Assembly: GCA_900555165.1 (NCBI GenBank) | Contig: USKE01000164.1 | Coordinates: 1-5,103, forward strand | Direction of reading: 5' to 3' | DNA: 5,103 nucleotides | DNA from: an uncultured Porphyromonadaceae bacterium | GTDB taxonomy: Bacteria; Bacteroidota; Bacteroidia; Bacteroidales; Muribaculaceae | In this document: positions 4,727-5,103 of the stretch, piece after piece | Layout: each line of letters opens with the position of its first letter | Numbering within the stretch: position 1 is the stretch's first letter | Notes under the pieces: model-generated | Told to the model about the DNA's origin: nothing | The model's input: the letters and a program-made list of their open reading frames with translations, nothing else | The model's database searches: none | Program-made: the position numbers and the translations under genes

Positions 4727-5103
4727 ATGAGAAAAGCTTTCCGTCACATAGCAGCGTCATTCATACTCATGACTCCGGCCTTTTGTGCCGGAGAGTCCCC
4801 TGCTGACCCTCTACCCCGCATATTGCGCAATGTCACTGTGTCATACCAGCACAATGTCCTATATCCGAAAGACCTCGACAATGTGTCGTTCAATGGAGGG
4901 GGCGTCGGGTATCAGATGGATTTCAGCGTTTCTGACAAGCACCCGTTCTATATCGGCACCGGGGTGAACATGATGGTTACGACACGTTCCAAGACCTATT
5001 ACGACGACGCGCAATACAATCTCGTAAATATAAAACAGCGCACTACTTTCATCAACTTCAACATACCCGTGAATTTCAATGTGCGCCTGCCTCTTTACGG
5101 CGG
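4727..5103 (+). CDS. Outer-membrane beta-barrel-like protein, 5' part (cut by right edge)
   Basis: An open frame of 125 codons from the ATG at 4727 runs off the right edge. The N terminus MRKAFRHIAASFILM, continuing to about residue 22, is a signal peptide with likely cleavage near Ala21 or Gly22 (PAFCAG). The cysteine there lacks a proper lipobox, so a lipoprotein is unlikely. The mature part shows alternating strands with aromatic ends: VTVSYQHNVLYP, GGGVGYQMDFSVS, PFYIGTGVNMMVTTRSKTYY and TTFINFNIPVNFNVRLPLYG. This is the usual look of Bacteroidetes PorT-type or OmpX-type outer-membrane beta-barrel proteins, where 'INIPV...R' strands recur. Exact family and function cannot be assigned from the fragment. 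It follows the HTH gene on the same strand after a terminator-like hairpin and a 244 nt gap, so it is probably transcribed separately. Confidence 0.78.
   Translation, partial: MRKAFRHIAASFILMTPAFCAGESPADPLPRILRNVTVSYQHNVLYPKDLDNVSFNGGGVGYQMDFSVSDKHPFYIGTGVNMMVTTRSKTYYDDAQYNLVNIKQRTTFINFNIPVNFNVRLPLYG
4773..4793 (+). repeat. 7-bp stem-loop inside the signal-peptide coding region
   Basis: CTCCGGC (4773-4779) and GCCGGAG (4787-4793) form a perfect GC-rich stem with a 7-nt loop, 46 nt into the outer-membrane protein gene. It could slow ribosomes or be incidental to the coding sequence (TPAFCAGE). Confidence 0.35.

Overview
The window looks like chromosomal DNA of a GC-rich member of the Bacteroidales. 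The Muribaculaceae or Alistipes range is a guess. The grounds are Bacteroidetes-type -7 promoter elements (TAnnTTTG) ahead of two genes, absence of clear Shine-Dalgarno sequences, a Bacteroides-style small helix-turn-helix protein, a head-GIN (DUF2807) secreted protein and an outer-membrane beta-barrel. No mobile element, tRNA, rRNA or CRISPR array is visible.

Left part (1-3083, all minus strand): a compact nucleotide-sugar operon read right to left, in the order rmlB, rmlA, two tandem FdtA/QdtA-family 3,4-ketoisomerase-like genes, then the first 50 codons of a DegT/DnrJ/EryC1/StrS aminotransferase that runs off the left edge. RmlA makes dTDP-glucose, RmlB converts it to dTDP-4-keto-6-deoxyglucose, a ketoisomerase moves the keto group to C3, and the aminotransferase would give a dTDP-3-amino-3,6-dideoxyhexose (Fuc3N or Qui3N type) for a surface polysaccharide or glycan. 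Gene spacing is tight: 20 and 27 nt gaps, then a near-zero junction, then an 8 nt overlap. A TAACTTTG element sits just upstream of rmlB. One ketoisomerase copy keeps the HAH motif; the other has HAY.

Right part (3195-5103, all plus strand), divergent from the operon: a secreted 239-residue head-GIN protein built of about seven 19-22 residue coils; an AT-rich intergenic stretch with a perfect 14-bp inverted repeat and a promoter-like element; a 91-residue helix-turn-helix protein followed by a terminator-like hairpin; an intergenic stretch with a 15-bp palindrome and a leader hairpin; and the 5' part of a signal-peptide-bearing outer-membrane beta-barrel-like protein cut by the right edge.

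The sugar operon is a recognisable pathway. The right-hand genes share no evident pathway with it or with each other. I see no clearly new system. The most informative oddity is the ketoisomerase pair with one altered catalytic-motif member.
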